A stretch of 64,000 nucleotides of DNA from Chitinophagales bacterium (GCA_030832185.1 JAURJQ010000008.1:1-64000), one strand, 5' to 3'; positions 1 to 8,378 are shown, counted from the stretch's first letter. Notes: generated by a model not told the origin, from the letters alone. Numbers and translations are program-made.

Positions 1-690
1 AAACGTTACCCCATTGGCCGTAGTAGCAATACTGTACGTTCCTGCAGTGGTTACGGTAGCCGTAATGGTTTGGGTTACGCCTGATACGGCAGTACCTGCT
101 ATCATAGTGCCTGCCGAAGCAGTGGAACATGTATATGCTGAAACGACTGCAGTGCCGTTTGCGCTAGGGGTCTTTATTAAATTAATCCATTGGGTGCCAT
201 TGTAATATTTAACTACATCGGCAGTAGTATTGTAGTATAACATTCCACCTACGCCTGTTGGGTCTACAGTGCTTCTGGGCAACAAAACGCCTTTGGTAGT
301 TGAGATCACATCCAAAACGGCATTGGCATTTGGAGAGGCAGTTCCTATACCTACTTTCCCTGTGGATGTAGTTGTTCCAGAGGCAACAGCAGTCGTCGTT
401 CGAGCGACTACATTCACCCACAATGAGTCGCTGATGCATACTTCTAATGCATTGGTTGTGGTATTATAAATGAGCAAACCCGCGGTAGGCGACTTTACAC
501 TAGCATCGCGCTCTGCAGCAGTCAGCCTTGGCAGCAATAAACCAACCGCTGAGCCGCTGGCTGTAATGTCTAATGCTGCAGAAGCATCTGGAGTATTGGT
601 TCCTATGCCTATTTGCGCATTTACATTACTAAAAAATAGGGCTAATAACCCCAAGATCATTATAAATGGTTTTAATGTTGTACTTTGCAT
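1..690 (-). CDS. Secreted repeat protein, C-terminus beyond window
   Basis: The reading frame starts at the ATG whose last base is 690 and stays open for 230 codons to the window edge, so only the N-terminal part is visible. Residues 1-26 form a signal peptide (hydrophobic stretch MILGLLALFF, then NVNA before Gln27). Two related blocks follow, each beginning with a GIGT-x-(S/T)P motif, then a (A/V)LD(I/V) step, a G(L/V)LLPR motif and a (L/M)xYN(T) strand: one at about residues 28-95, one at about 103-160. This block type is common at the start of large Bacteroidetes surface or fibre-like proteins whose remainder is low-complexity repeats. The visible remainder (from about 165) is Thr/Ala/Val-rich, as in beta-strand repeat domains. 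No catalytic motif is seen. The function is unknown; a surface fibre or adhesin is an inference. Confidence 0.75.
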   Translation of the reverse strand, partial: MQSTTLKPFIMILGLLALFFSNVNAQIGIGTNTPDASAALDITASGSAVGLLLPRLTAAERDASVKSPTAGLLIYNTTTNALEVCISDSLWVNVVARTTTAVASGTTTSTGKVGIGTASPNANAVLDVISTTKGVLLPRSTVDPTGVGGMLYYNTTADVVKYYNGTQWINLIKTPSANGTAVVSAYTCSTASAGTMIAGTAVSGVTQTITATVTTAGTYSIATTANGVTF

Positions 691-1036
691 TTTTGCTTTT
701 TTTACAGCTATTGGCTATCTTCGCTCCTACTTTGAGTTAAACAAATTCACCTTGCTCTATACAATTTTCGAGCCAAACCATGTCATTTATAGTTTCATTC
801 AGTACTTAAGTAGTATCTTTAAAGTATTTAGTCGAGGCTTTTTTACTCATTTAATGCTTTATATTTGCATTAATTTGATAAGTACTAAAATTAAAAACTA
901 GAGAAGAAGTTTATAAGATAGTGGTTGAGATTTATTGGCAAATAGGGTAAAGTGCCAATAATGAAATGAAGGATAAAACATATAGTGTTACAAAATAAAT
1001 ACAAAGGTGTGTGTCATTGTAATCACTTTTATTTCA

Positions 1037-1053
1037 TTGCTTCAATGAAGCAA
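1037..1053. repeat. Inverted repeat upstream of XRE regulator
   Basis: TTGCTTCA and TGAAGCAA flank a single central A, giving eight-base arms. It lies 155 bases before the regulator start. It could be an operator for the downstream HTH protein; this is inferred from position and symmetry only. Confidence 0.4.
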
Positions 1054-1120
1054 CTGATTTAGACGAAGGCAGAATCTCACACAAAACTAAAAAAATAAAC
1101 CTACAGTATATTGGGTGCAA

Positions 1121-1141
1121 TAGTCCAAGAAAAATGGACTA
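1121..1141. repeat. Inverted repeat upstream of XRE regulator
   Basis: Arms TAGTCCA and TGGACTA pair perfectly around a seven-base A-rich spacer, 67 bases before the regulator ATG. The symmetry suits either a dimeric HTH operator or a small hairpin. There is no U-tract, so a terminator is less likely. Confidence 0.4.
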
Positions 1142-1207
1142 AACACAAACTAACACGGTATTATTCCAGCTAGTATCGATCTATTATAAAATTTAAAAAG
1201 CAATGCA

Positions 1208-1588
1208 ATGACAGTAAAAAATATAATAGACCAAATCATAGAGTGGCGCATGAGCAAGCGACAATATAGCCAATCTTATCTAGCTCAGCGAATGGGTATG
1301 ACTCAGAAAGCCTACTCCAAAATAGAAACAGGTGAAACGAAACTCACTGTCTATCATCTCATTCAGATAGGGGAAATACTAGAAGTGGAGATCAATGAGT
1401 TAATAGACCCGGAAATCAGTGCAGTCTATTACGGTCACCACACCCATAATGAAAAAGGTATAGCGATGACAAAAAAACCAAATGATGATTTGATAGAACT
1501 ATGCGAAAAGCAAATAGCCAGTAAAGATAGGGAGATAGATATGCTGCATAAATATATAGCAAGATTGGAGAAGGGGGAGAATCAGTAG
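1208..1588 (+). CDS. XRE-family helix-turn-helix regulator
   Basis: A 126-residue protein. Residues about 5-65 are a Cro/C1-type HTH: the core reads SYLAQRMGMTQKAYSKIETG, followed by the hydrophobic helix of the fold (YHLIQIGEILEVEINELID). The C-terminal 60 residues are charged and helical, possibly a short coiled coil (heptad-like IASKDREIDMLHKYIARLEK), which would suit dimerisation. The gene stands alone, running toward and ending 12 bases from the stop of the convergent uppS. Two inverted repeats upstream (1037-1053, 1121-1141) are candidate autoregulatory operators. Targets cannot be predicted. Small XRE proteins with a C-terminal coiled coil are common in Bacteroidetes. Confidence 0.85.
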   Translation: MTVKNIIDQIIEWRMSKRQYSQSYLAQRMGMTQKAYSKIETGETKLTVYHLIQIGEILEVEINELIDPEISAVYYGHHTHNEKGIAMTKKPNDDLIELCEKQIASKDREIDMLHKYIARLEKGENQ

Positions 1589-1599
1589 TAGAAGAAAGT

Positions 1600-2337
1600 T
1601 TAGTGAATCTGTGCGCTCGTTTTGCCAAATCGGCGTTCTCTTTGCTGAAAGTCCCGCACACACTCCCAGAGATGTTCTCGTTTAAAATCAGGCCAGAAAA
1701 TAGGCAAAAAGAAGAGTTCAGCATAGGCTAGCTGCCAGGTTAAGAAATTCGAAATGCGCATTTCATTCGAAGTTCGGATCATGATCTCAGGATCAGGAAA
1801 GTCTTTTGTGTAAAGATGTTTTGCTATGCACTTTTCATCAATTTCATCTGACTTTATAGTGCCGTTCTTTATGGATTCTGCTATAGATTTCATTGCTTGA
1901 GTGAGCTCTTTCTTGGAGCCATAATTCAAAGCTAAAACTAAAGTCAATGATTGGCAATGAGCTGTATTCTTCTTGGCCTGCATCAGATGCTGGAAAGATG
2001 ATTCGGGCAGCTCGTCAATAGCGCCGATAGTCTCTAATCGAATATCATTTTTAAGTAACTCAGGCGTTTCGCCAGCTATAGCTTCTACGAGTAAATTCAT
2101 CAAAAAATCAACTTCCTCCTTTGGCCTATTCCAGTTTTCTGTAGAAAATGCGTATAAAGTCAGATACTTCACACCAATTTCCATGCATCCTTTTATAGCT
2201 TCACGCACAGATTCTACCCCACTCTGGTGGCCAAACGTTCGGTCCTTTCCCTGACTCTGCGCCCACCGTCCATTTCCATCCATAATGATCGCAATATGCT
2301 GAGGAACTTTCGTTTTATCTATTTCACTGGTTATCAT
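1600..2337 (-). CDS. uppS: Isoprenyl (undecaprenyl) diphosphate synthase
   Basis: A cis-prenyltransferase that adds isopentenyl units to farnesyl diphosphate to make the undecaprenyl carrier for peptidoglycan and O-antigen synthesis; cytosolic or membrane-associated. The family motifs are in order: MDGNGRWA with the catalytic Asp, the ALNYG strand, and the C-terminal IRTS-x-E-MRISNFL segment with the diphosphate-binding arginines. The usual SGE there reads SNE, and NYGG reads NYGS; both are mild changes. I place the start at the ATG ending at 2337 (245 residues) rather than at the TTG at 2349, because a TAnnTTTG element at 2357-2364 would put the transcript start close to that TTG. It is convergent with the XRE gene and divergent from the S41 protease gene. 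Confidence 0.93.
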   Translation of the reverse strand: MITSEIDKTKVPQHIAIIMDGNGRWAQSQGKDRTFGHQSGVESVREAIKGCMEIGVKYLTLYAFSTENWNRPKEEVDFLMNLLVEAIAGETPELLKNDIRLETIGAIDELPESSFQHLMQAKKNTAHCQSLTLVLALNYGSKKELTQAMKSIAESIKNGTIKSDEIDEKCIAKHLYTKDFPDPEIMIRTSNEMRISNFLTWQLAYAELFFLPIFWPDFKREHLWECVRDFQQRERRFGKTSAQIH

Positions 2338-2356
2338 TTCTATACTCAAGATAAGG

Positions 2357-2364
2357 CAAAGTTA
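2357..2364 (-). promoter_or_regulatory. -7 element for uppS
   Basis: On the minus strand it reads TAACTTTG, a full match to the Bacteroidetes TAnnTTTG element, ending 19 bases before the uppS ATG. No TTG at the -33 position was found. Confidence 0.5.
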
Positions 2365-2417
2365 AAATATTTGAGATTAAAAAGAATTAATTTAATCAAT
2401 CATACTGAACATTCTTC

Positions 2418-2425
2418 TATTTTTG
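2418..2425 (+). promoter_or_regulatory. -7 element for the S41 protease run
   Basis: TATTTTTG matches TAnnTTTG and ends 29 bases before the ATG at 2455. No clear -33 TTG is seen. Confidence 0.5.
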
Positions 2426-2454
2426 TAGATACCAATAAAAATGATTGTATTTAA

Positions 2455-4116
2455 ATGAAAAAATTAAAACTAGGACTGGCAGGTATATTCTTTTCTATCG
2501 CAGCCTTTTTCGCCATATCTTTCAAAGATGTAGACTATTTTGAGATATCCAAAAACATAGATATCTTCGTGACCCTTTTCAAAGAACTGAACATTCAATA
2601 CGTAGATAAGGTTGAGCCAAGCCGTGCTATACGAGTGGCGATAGATGCCATGCTCAAAGACCTGGATCCCTATACAGAGTTTTATTCCGAAGCAGAAACT
2701 GAAGACTTTAGAATTCAAACAACGGGAAAATATGGAGGCATAGGAAGCTTGATATCTCAACGCGAAGATTATGTCATAATTGATGAACCTTATGAGGGTA
2801 TGCCTGCCCAATTAGCAGGACTCATACCTGGCGATAGAATTGTAGAAATCGATGGCAAATCGATGAAAGGCAAGAAAACGGATGATGTTAGTAAACTTCT
2901 TAAAGGACAGGCCGGCTCTTCTTTTAAACTGACCTACGAAAGGCTGCAATCAGATGGTAGTTATAAAAAAATGTCTACTGACATCATGCGAAAGGAAATC
3001 AAACTAAAAAATGTACCCTATGCAGGTATGATCTCCACCGATGTAGGATATATTAAACTAGAAAGTTTTATGGAAAACGCTGGGAATGATGTCAGGACTG
3101 AATTTCTCAAGCTTAAGGAAGCTAATAAAAATATGAATGGAATCATCCTAGATCTAAGAGGGAATCCGGGAGGATTGCTACATGAAGCGGTTGATCTGAC
3201 CAATTTATTCATAGATCAAAACAATGAAATAGTCAGTACCAGAGGAAAAATTCAAGAAATGCAATCTACGCACCGAACTAAACGAAGAGCGGATGACTTG
3301 AATATTCCACTTATAGTGCTCACCAATGGGGGTTCAGCCTCCGCTTCTGAGATAGTGGCAGGAGCAATTCAGGACTATGATAGAGGGGTCATACTGGGAG
3401 GGAAAACCTTTGGAAAAGGCCTCGTCCAAAATACAAGGCCACTGCCTTATAATACGCAGATGAAAGTAACCACGGCTAGGTACTATATTCCTTCAGGAAG
3501 ATGTATACAAGCTATAAATTATGCTGAAAAGAACCCAGATGGCTCTGTGAAAAAAGTAGCAGATTCATTGAAAATGCCGTTTAAAACGAAAGCAGGTAGA
3601 ATAGTTTATGACGGTGGAGGTATAGACCCAGACTTGAAAACAAAAAGTGCTTTTCTAGCCCCCATAGTCTACTACCTAATGGCAAAAGGAATGACCGCTG
3701 ACTTTGCGAATCAATATGTATCTAAAAATCCTAAGCCTGCATCGGCTAAATCATTCCGCCTTCCTGATGCTGAATATGAAAAATTTATTCAATATACGAA
3801 AGCTAAAAACTTCTCCTACGAATCAGAGGTAGATAGTGAATTGAAAAGTCTGAAAGAAAAAGCTGAAAGTGAAAAGCTCATGCCGAGTATCCAAAAAGCT
3901 TATGACGAACTAGCGACTAAATTAAAAGAAGCCAAGGCAAATGAATTTTATATTCACAAAAAAGATATCCATGCATATCTAGAAGGAGAAATCATTCGCC
4001 GTTATTTTTATAGAAAAGGAGTGGTAGAGCATGACTTTGAGCACGACGAGGATATTAAAGAATCCCTCAAGCTATTTGCTAATAAAGCAGAATACAATAA
4101 ACTTATAAAAAAATAA
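2455..4116 (+). CDS. S41 C-terminal processing protease
   Basis: A periplasmic tail-specific protease of 553 residues. Residues 1-25 form an N-terminal signal anchor. A PDZ domain (about 85-180) contains the GLIPGDRIVEIDGK core. The S41 catalytic domain (about 185-390) carries LDLRGNPGG, the SASASE serine box at residues 294-299 and the catalytic Lys321 in TFGKG. The C-terminal 150 residues are Lys- and Glu-rich helices, as in Bacteroidetes Ctp proteases. Both catalytic residues of the Ser-Lys dyad are present, so it should be active. It heads a co-directional run with the DoxX-like gene (6-base gap), the orphan KorA and the M28 protein. Its substrate is unknown; T9SS C-terminal domains are removed by a different enzyme (PorU), so no link to T9SS is implied. 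Confidence 0.92.
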   Translation: MKKLKLGLAGIFFSIAAFFAISFKDVDYFEISKNIDIFVTLFKELNIQYVDKVEPSRAIRVAIDAMLKDLDPYTEFYSEAETEDFRIQTTGKYGGIGSLISQREDYVIIDEPYEGMPAQLAGLIPGDRIVEIDGKSMKGKKTDDVSKLLKGQAGSSFKLTYERLQSDGSYKKMSTDIMRKEIKLKNVPYAGMISTDVGYIKLESFMENAGNDVRTEFLKLKEANKNMNGIILDLRGNPGGLLHEAVDLTNLFIDQNNEIVSTRGKIQEMQSTHRTKRRADDLNIPLIVLTNGGSASASEIVAGAIQDYDRGVILGGKTFGKGLVQNTRPLPYNTQMKVTTARYYIPSGRCIQAINYAEKNPDGSVKKVADSLKMPFKTKAGRIVYDGGGIDPDLKTKSAFLAPIVYYLMAKGMTADFANQYVSKNPKPASAKSFRLPDAEYEKFIQYTKAKNFSYESEVDSELKSLKEKAESEKLMPSIQKAYDELATKLKEAKANEFYIHKKDIHAYLEGEIIRRYFYRKGVVEHDFEHDEDIKESLKLFANKAEYNKLIKK

Positions 4117-4122
4117 TATCCT

Positions 4123-4539
4123 ATGAATATAGATCCTACCAGCATTATACTTGGACTTATTAGTCTATTTTTCGCTATCACATTTCTGCAATCTGGGCTA
4201 GATAAAGTATTTCAGCATAGTGGAAACCTATCTTGGTTTAAATCTGTCTTTGAAACTAGCTTTATAAAACCAATAATTGCGCCCCTTTTTTATTGGATAA
4301 CTATCCAAGAATTAGTCATAGGCGGGTGGATGCTAATCGCTACTTTTTCTTATTTCTTTCTTGATTGTTATTGCGGAGTCATTGCAGACTTGGGCTTCAT
4401 TCTGTGTCTAGCTCTACTTATCCAGCTTTTCACAGGACAGCGCATAGCCAAAGATTATGCAGGAGCATCCGGCATAATACCTTATATAATAGTAGCACTT
4501 ATAGCTCAGGGTCTATTTACCCAGTGTTGTTGTGCCTAA
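4123..4539 (+). CDS. DoxX-like membrane protein
   Basis: A 138-residue integral membrane protein with four predicted membrane helices (about 7-25, 45-72, 82-100 and 115-133). The opening helix followed by FLQSGLDKVFQH resembles the DoxX/DoxD family start, where a conserved short helix leads into S-x-x-DK. It ends in a Cys-rich tail (QCCCA), and a DCYCG pair sits in the middle helix region; clustered cysteines are unusual for the family and could bind metal or form disulfides. It lies 6 bases after the S41 protease and 12 bases before the KorA-like gene, so it is probably co-transcribed. The role is unknown; DoxX-type proteins are linked to quinone-dependent redox chemistry in some species. 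Confidence 0.7.
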   Translation: MNIDPTSIILGLISLFFAITFLQSGLDKVFQHSGNLSWFKSVFETSFIKPIIAPLFYWITIQELVIGGWMLIATFSYFFLDCYCGVIADLGFILCLALLIQLFTGQRIAKDYAGASGIIPYIIVALIAQGLFTQCCCA

Positions 4540-4551
4540 GAATTTTTATAG

Positions 4552-6339
4552 ATGAGAAAATTTGTAGTAACCATAGCCGGTGACTCTGGAGACGGTATTC
4601 AGCTTCTGGGCAATGCCTTTTCAGACAATGTAGCTCTAAAAAATTTAGATCTCAATACCCTCCCTGATTTTCCCGCTGAGATTCGTGCACCCGCAGGTAC
4701 TATCCATGGTGTATCTGGCTTTCAGATTCAGTATGGAGGTGAGAAAATTAATACGGCAGGCAATAAATCCGATGTATTTATCGCCTTCAACGCAGCCGCT
4801 TTGAAGAAATATTTCAAGACCTTAAAACCAACCGGAGTTTTAATTTATGATTCTGCAGGATTTGATGCTAAAAACTGCAAACTGGCAGGATTTGATTTGG
4901 CTGAATTAGACACTATCCCCAATAAGAAATTGGAAGTGGCCTTCTCATCTATGACTAAAGAAGCGCTCTCCGGCTATGGAGTAGAAGATAAAGCCAAGGA
5001 TAAAAATAAAAACATTTTCGCTTTAGGTTTCCTAGCATTTGCCTTAGATACTTCGATAGAAAAAACGAAGACCATACTTAAAAACAAATTTAAGGGGCCT
5101 CAATTAGAAATGATGGAAATCGTTCTAAAAAAAGGGTATCACTATGCAGAGACTATTGAGTTTGCTCTAGAAAAACTAGATGAGAAAGCTCAATTTAAAA
5201 AAGGCTATTATCGAAATATCACTGGAAATTCTGCTATAGCTTTGGCCATACTCTCGGCTCCAAAAATTTTCGGCAGAAATGTATTTTTCGGTGGCTACCC
5301 TATTACTCCTGCATCGGAGATTCTGCATGAGCTGGCCAAGCAAAATTTAAAAGAGGTCATAGTAAAACAAGCAGAAGACGAAATAGCTGCGGCGACCATG
5401 GCACTTGGTGCCGCTTATGCTGGTCATATCGGTATAACGGCATCCGCAGGGCCTGGTATCGATCTAAAACAAGAAGCCATCGGTCTGGCACACATGGCTG
5501 AGCTTCCTCTGCTCATCATAGATGTGCAACGCGCCGGACCTAGCACCGGACTGCCCACTAAGGTAGAGCAGTCAGATCTGAGCCTAGTACTAAACGGAAG
5601 ACATGGAGACTGCCCTGTTCCTGTAGTCGCTATTCGCAATCCATCGTCAGCATTTGAGACTACTATTCAGGCTATTGAGATGATGATAAAATTTCAAACA
5701 CCTATCTATTTACTTAGCGATGCGATGATAGCAAATGGAAGTGAATTGTGGGAGATACCCAAGATAGAGCCTAAGGCGCCTCATCAATATTCAGATATGA
5801 GCCCCTACAATAGATCTGATGACACTATGGCAAGACCCTGGACTGAACTAAGACAGGAGGGCGTAAATTACATAGCTGGCGGACTAGAAAAAGATTATCT
5901 AACAGGTGCTATTTCCTATGAGGGAATTAATCATCAAAAAATGGTTGAAACTAGATTTCAAAAAATCATGAACATGTCAGAGCATATTCCTCTTTGTGTA
6001 CTTGAAAAAAATAGTTCTTCCAAAGGAACATTAGTTCTGAGCTGGGGTTCGACCTATGGAGCGGTGAAGGAAGCCTTTCATGCAATAAATAAAGACGTAA
6101 ACGATATTGCTCATTTACATTTAGATTGGATTTTCCCATTCCCTAAAAATTTCCAATCCATCATAAATCACTATGATCGAATTATAGTGCCTGAACTCAA
6201 TCATGGTCAATTTGCAGATTATCTAGCCGCTCATTATAAAAAATCTATATTTAAGATAAATAAAATCCAAGGGACTCCTTTCTTTGAAGATGAATTAATC
6301 AAATCAATCATTGATATACTAAAGCTTGAGACTCTTTAA
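4552..6339 (+). CDS. 2-oxoacid:acceptor oxidoreductase, alpha subunit (gamma-alpha fusion), no adjacent beta
   Basis: A 595-residue subunit of the KorA type. Residues 1-180 are the gamma domain (AGDSGDGIQLLG motif, coenzyme A side). Residues about 230-430 are the pyrimidine-binding alpha domain, with GGYPITPAS, QAEDEIAA, SAGPGIDLKQE and QRAGPSTGLPT. The remainder is the C-terminal domain II. Such enzymes oxidatively decarboxylate 2-oxoacids with CoA and reduce ferredoxin, but they need a thiamine-diphosphate-binding beta subunit. None lies next to this gene; the only beta subunit in the window is at 17.1-18.2 kb, beside its own alpha. The last 14 bases overlap the following M28 gene. The substrate is not readable from the sequence. 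Confidence 0.88.
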   Translation: MRKFVVTIAGDSGDGIQLLGNAFSDNVALKNLDLNTLPDFPAEIRAPAGTIHGVSGFQIQYGGEKINTAGNKSDVFIAFNAAALKKYFKTLKPTGVLIYDSAGFDAKNCKLAGFDLAELDTIPNKKLEVAFSSMTKEALSGYGVEDKAKDKNKNIFALGFLAFALDTSIEKTKTILKNKFKGPQLEMMEIVLKKGYHYAETIEFALEKLDEKAQFKKGYYRNITGNSAIALAILSAPKIFGRNVFFGGYPITPASEILHELAKQNLKEVIVKQAEDEIAAATMALGAAYAGHIGITASAGPGIDLKQEAIGLAHMAELPLLIIDVQRAGPSTGLPTKVEQSDLSLVLNGRHGDCPVPVVAIRNPSSAFETTIQAIEMMIKFQTPIYLLSDAMIANGSELWEIPKIEPKAPHQYSDMSPYNRSDDTMARPWTELRQEGVNYIAGGLEKDYLTGAISYEGINHQKMVETRFQKIMNMSEHIPLCVLEKNSSSKGTLVLSWGSTYGAVKEAFHAINKDVNDIAHLHLDWIFPFPKNFQSIINHYDRIIVPELNHGQFADYLAAHYKKSIFKINKIQGTPFFEDELIKSIIDILKLETL

Positions 6340-7306
6340 ATCTGTTTATAAAATTAATAAGCCAATATCATTAGCTTTACTTTTAATGATATGCCTTCTA
6401 TGTAGGGCACAAAATGGGGTAGATTTTAAAGACATACTCGAAATTCAAAACATTAATCTCACCAAAAGCATTATCTCTACCCTTACCTGTCCAGAATTCG
6501 AGGGAAGAGATATAGAGCGTGAATCTATATCTAGGAGTATAGTCTATATCGAAAGCCTCTTGCGTGCTTACAATATCAAACCTTACTTCGAATCGTATCG
6601 TATACCATACAAAATAAACAATAAACGCATAGGCTACAATATAGTAGCGCTCTATCGAGGAAATCTTCGAAAAAAATCTGCCATTCTTATCACCGCAAAT
6701 TATGACAACCTAGGGTTAACTAAAAATCGAACCACAGCAGATAGCTTTTTAAAAGGCGCGAATGATAATGCTACTGGTGTATCCGCAGTGCTTCAACTGG
6801 CCTTATTTTTCAACAAAATAAAGCCTAGAGAAAATATCATATTTGCATTTACATCGGGCAAACATAAAAATATGATGGGGGCGGGTTTCCTGGCTGATAC
6901 ATTTACTAAATTTGACTATCTAGATATAAAATACGTAATCAATCTAGATATGCTGGGAAGACCATTTGAAACTGGTAGAAATAATTTACTATGCATACAG
7001 GATACGGCCAATACTATCAGCTCCCGATTAAATAGCTATATAAATCCTGAATTCATAACCATAGCCCAAGGAGAGGCATTTACTGAATCTGCAGAATGTA
7101 CACCATTTTACAATATTCTCAAAGTACCCAGTGTAACTTTGACTTCTTTCAATTTTGAAAATGATAAATATTATCTAACCGAGAAGGATGATATGGACAA
7201 CCTATATGTAGATTACTTGCATCGCACTACTGCTAGATTAACTCTTGCCTTGTATTCTTTGATTACAGATGCGCGAATAGTAAAGCTTGGACAGGAAGAG
7301 GACTAA
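6326..7306 (+). CDS. M28-family peptidase homologue, metal site degenerate
   Basis: A 326-residue exported protein of the M28 aminopeptidase fold, probably starting at a TTG that overlaps the KorA-like gene; no ATG gives a full signal peptide. The signal peptide ends at CRA before Gln29. Fold motifs are recognisable, but metal and catalytic positions are changed. The first His ligand in AHYD is Asn125 (TANYDNLG). The EE pair (catalytic base plus ligand) is Gly178-Lys179 in FTSGKHK. The final His of the YHTP motif is Tyr283. Asp147 (GANDN) and Asp208 (NLDMLG) are kept. I therefore expect no zinc peptidase activity; a binding or scaffold role is possible. Compare the intact M28 protein at 57.2 kb. 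Confidence 0.8.
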   Translation: MRLFKSVYKINKPISLALLLMICLLCRAQNGVDFKDILEIQNINLTKSIISTLTCPEFEGRDIERESISRSIVYIESLLRAYNIKPYFESYRIPYKINNKRIGYNIVALYRGNLRKKSAILITANYDNLGLTKNRTTADSFLKGANDNATGVSAVLQLALFFNKIKPRENIIFAFTSGKHKNMMGAGFLADTFTKFDYLDIKYVINLDMLGRPFETGRNNLLCIQDTANTISSRLNSYINPEFITIAQGEAFTESAECTPFYNILKVPSVTLTSFNFENDKYYLTEKDDMDNLYVDYLHRTTARLTLALYSLITDARIVKLGQEED

Positions 7307-7441
7307 TCATTGTATTGCAATCTAAATCTAGTGCATTACTAGTTGTTTTAAAACGATAATTCTAATAGATTCAAACGATTTAACAATAGATTCTGCTATT
7401 GCTAAAATAGAATGTAAAAAGTCCATTGGAAAATAAAAAAG

Positions 7442-7516
7442 TGGGCAATAATGGATTCGAACCATCGACCCCTACGTTGTCGACGTAGTGCTCTGAACCA
7501 GCTGAGCTAATTGCCC
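7442..7516 (-). tRNA. tRNA-Val (GAC)
   Basis: The minus strand folds into a full cloverleaf of 75 nt including discriminator A. The acceptor is GGGCAAT with ATTGCCC, the D stem GCTC/GAGC, the anticodon stem CTACG/CGTAG with loop TCGACAA, the variable loop GGGTC, and the T arm GATGG-TTCGAAT-CCATT. The anticodon by position is GAC (Val), and discriminator A fits Val. Position 33 is C, where U is almost universal. No CCA is encoded. A T-run follows directly (7435-7440 read on the minus strand), and a promoter with both elements lies upstream at 7533-7565, so the gene is probably expressed. Confidence 0.9.
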
Positions 7517-7532
7517 TTGAGAATTAGGAGTG

Positions 7533-7565
7533 CAAATATAGGAAATTATTGTATTTAATGGTCAA
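7533..7565 (-). promoter_or_regulatory. Promoter of the tRNA-Val gene
   Basis: Minus-strand TTG (7563-7565), 22-base spacer, TATATTTG (7533-7540), ending 16 bases before the tRNA 5' end. It overlaps the 3' end of the PAP2 gene. Confidence 0.55.
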
Positions 7566-8290
7566 AAACCTTCATGGATTTTCGGAATCAGATAGCCCAA
7601 GCCAGCCCCTATAGCATATCCTATGAAAATATCCGTAGGGAAATGTTTTCCCGCTTTCCAGCGAAGATAACCCTGCACTGCGGGCAGAATAGCAGCACTA
7701 GACCATATTATCGGTGCTAAGTCCTTATTTTGACCATTAGCCGCAAACATAGATGCTGTGAAAAATGCCGAACTAGCAGTGAAACTGGTATGCCCAGAGA
7801 AAAATGACATGCGGGCATCTGCTTTTAGTTTTTCAGAAAGGGGGGCATTTTCATTATATACAAATGGTCTAGTCCGCCTCACCAAGGATTTGACCAATAA
7901 GGTTGTCCCAATATTAATGAGATAAGTCTGAGCGAGCATAGTTCCTTTCTCACCAAATTGATTTCGTTGATATGGTTCTATCATAAGTATGGTGGGCAAG
8001 AATAAAGAGCCAATTAATAGCTTATCACTGGCATACCTGGCCTTGGTAGAATAATTATATGTAGCAGTTTTATCCAATCCATCCAAATCACTTCTATCCA
8101 GTTTCTCAATATCCTCTACCTTTAAAATAGAGATGTTTCTACTCTGAATATACCCGAGAGCATTGAAGCTGATCCCTGCTGAAAATAAAGCAACTTCTCT
8201 AGCAGGGCTAAGAGAATAGGTGACTCCCTGTCCTAGCATGTTTTGAAGCATACATAAGCTTATTACATGAATAATCCAACTTCGTATCAT
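7562..8290 (-). CDS. PAP2-family phosphatase
   Basis: A 242-residue membrane phosphatase of the type 2 phosphatidic acid phosphatase superfamily. The three active-site motifs are in order: KSLVRRTRP (KxxxxxxRP), FFSGHTSF (the PSGH motif with Phe-Ser for Pro-Ser) and RWKAGKHFPTD (RxxxxxHxxxD). An N-terminal signal ends near LGQ, and several membrane helices surround the motifs. Likely substrates are undecaprenyl diphosphate or other lipid phosphates in the periplasm; the family does not tell which. It lies upstream of and on the same strand as the tRNA-Val gene. I saw no -7 element before it. Confidence 0.88.
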   Translation of the reverse strand: MIRSWIIHVISLCMLQNMLGQGVTYSLSPAREVALFSAGISFNALGYIQSRNISILKVEDIEKLDRSDLDGLDKTATYNYSTKARYASDKLLIGSLFLPTILMIEPYQRNQFGEKGTMLAQTYLINIGTTLLVKSLVRRTRPFVYNENAPLSEKLKADARMSFFSGHTSFTASSAFFTASMFAANGQNKDLAPIIWSSAAILPAVQGYLRWKAGKHFPTDIFIGYAIGAGLGYLIPKIHEGF

Positions 8291-8378
8291 TCAACAAAAA
8301 TCTGAAAAATGAAATTAAACGACCTAGTTCAATTATACAATTTTTATGACTAGGAAAAAATATGAATAAACCCAAAAT

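Larger units (their letters stand above)
691..1207. other. Intergenic region, no gene seen
   Basis: About 517 bases between the divergent starts of the secreted repeat protein and the XRE regulator. It is AT-rich and holds no convincing open frame. Two inverted repeats lie in its right half (1037-1053 and 1121-1141), listed separately. I saw no TAnnTTTG element at the expected distance from either gene. Confidence 0.5.

Noticed and set aside
6326-7306. Pseudogene of an M28 peptidase
   Set aside because: The frame is intact with a signal peptide, and only functional-site residues are changed, which fits a pseudo-enzyme rather than decay.
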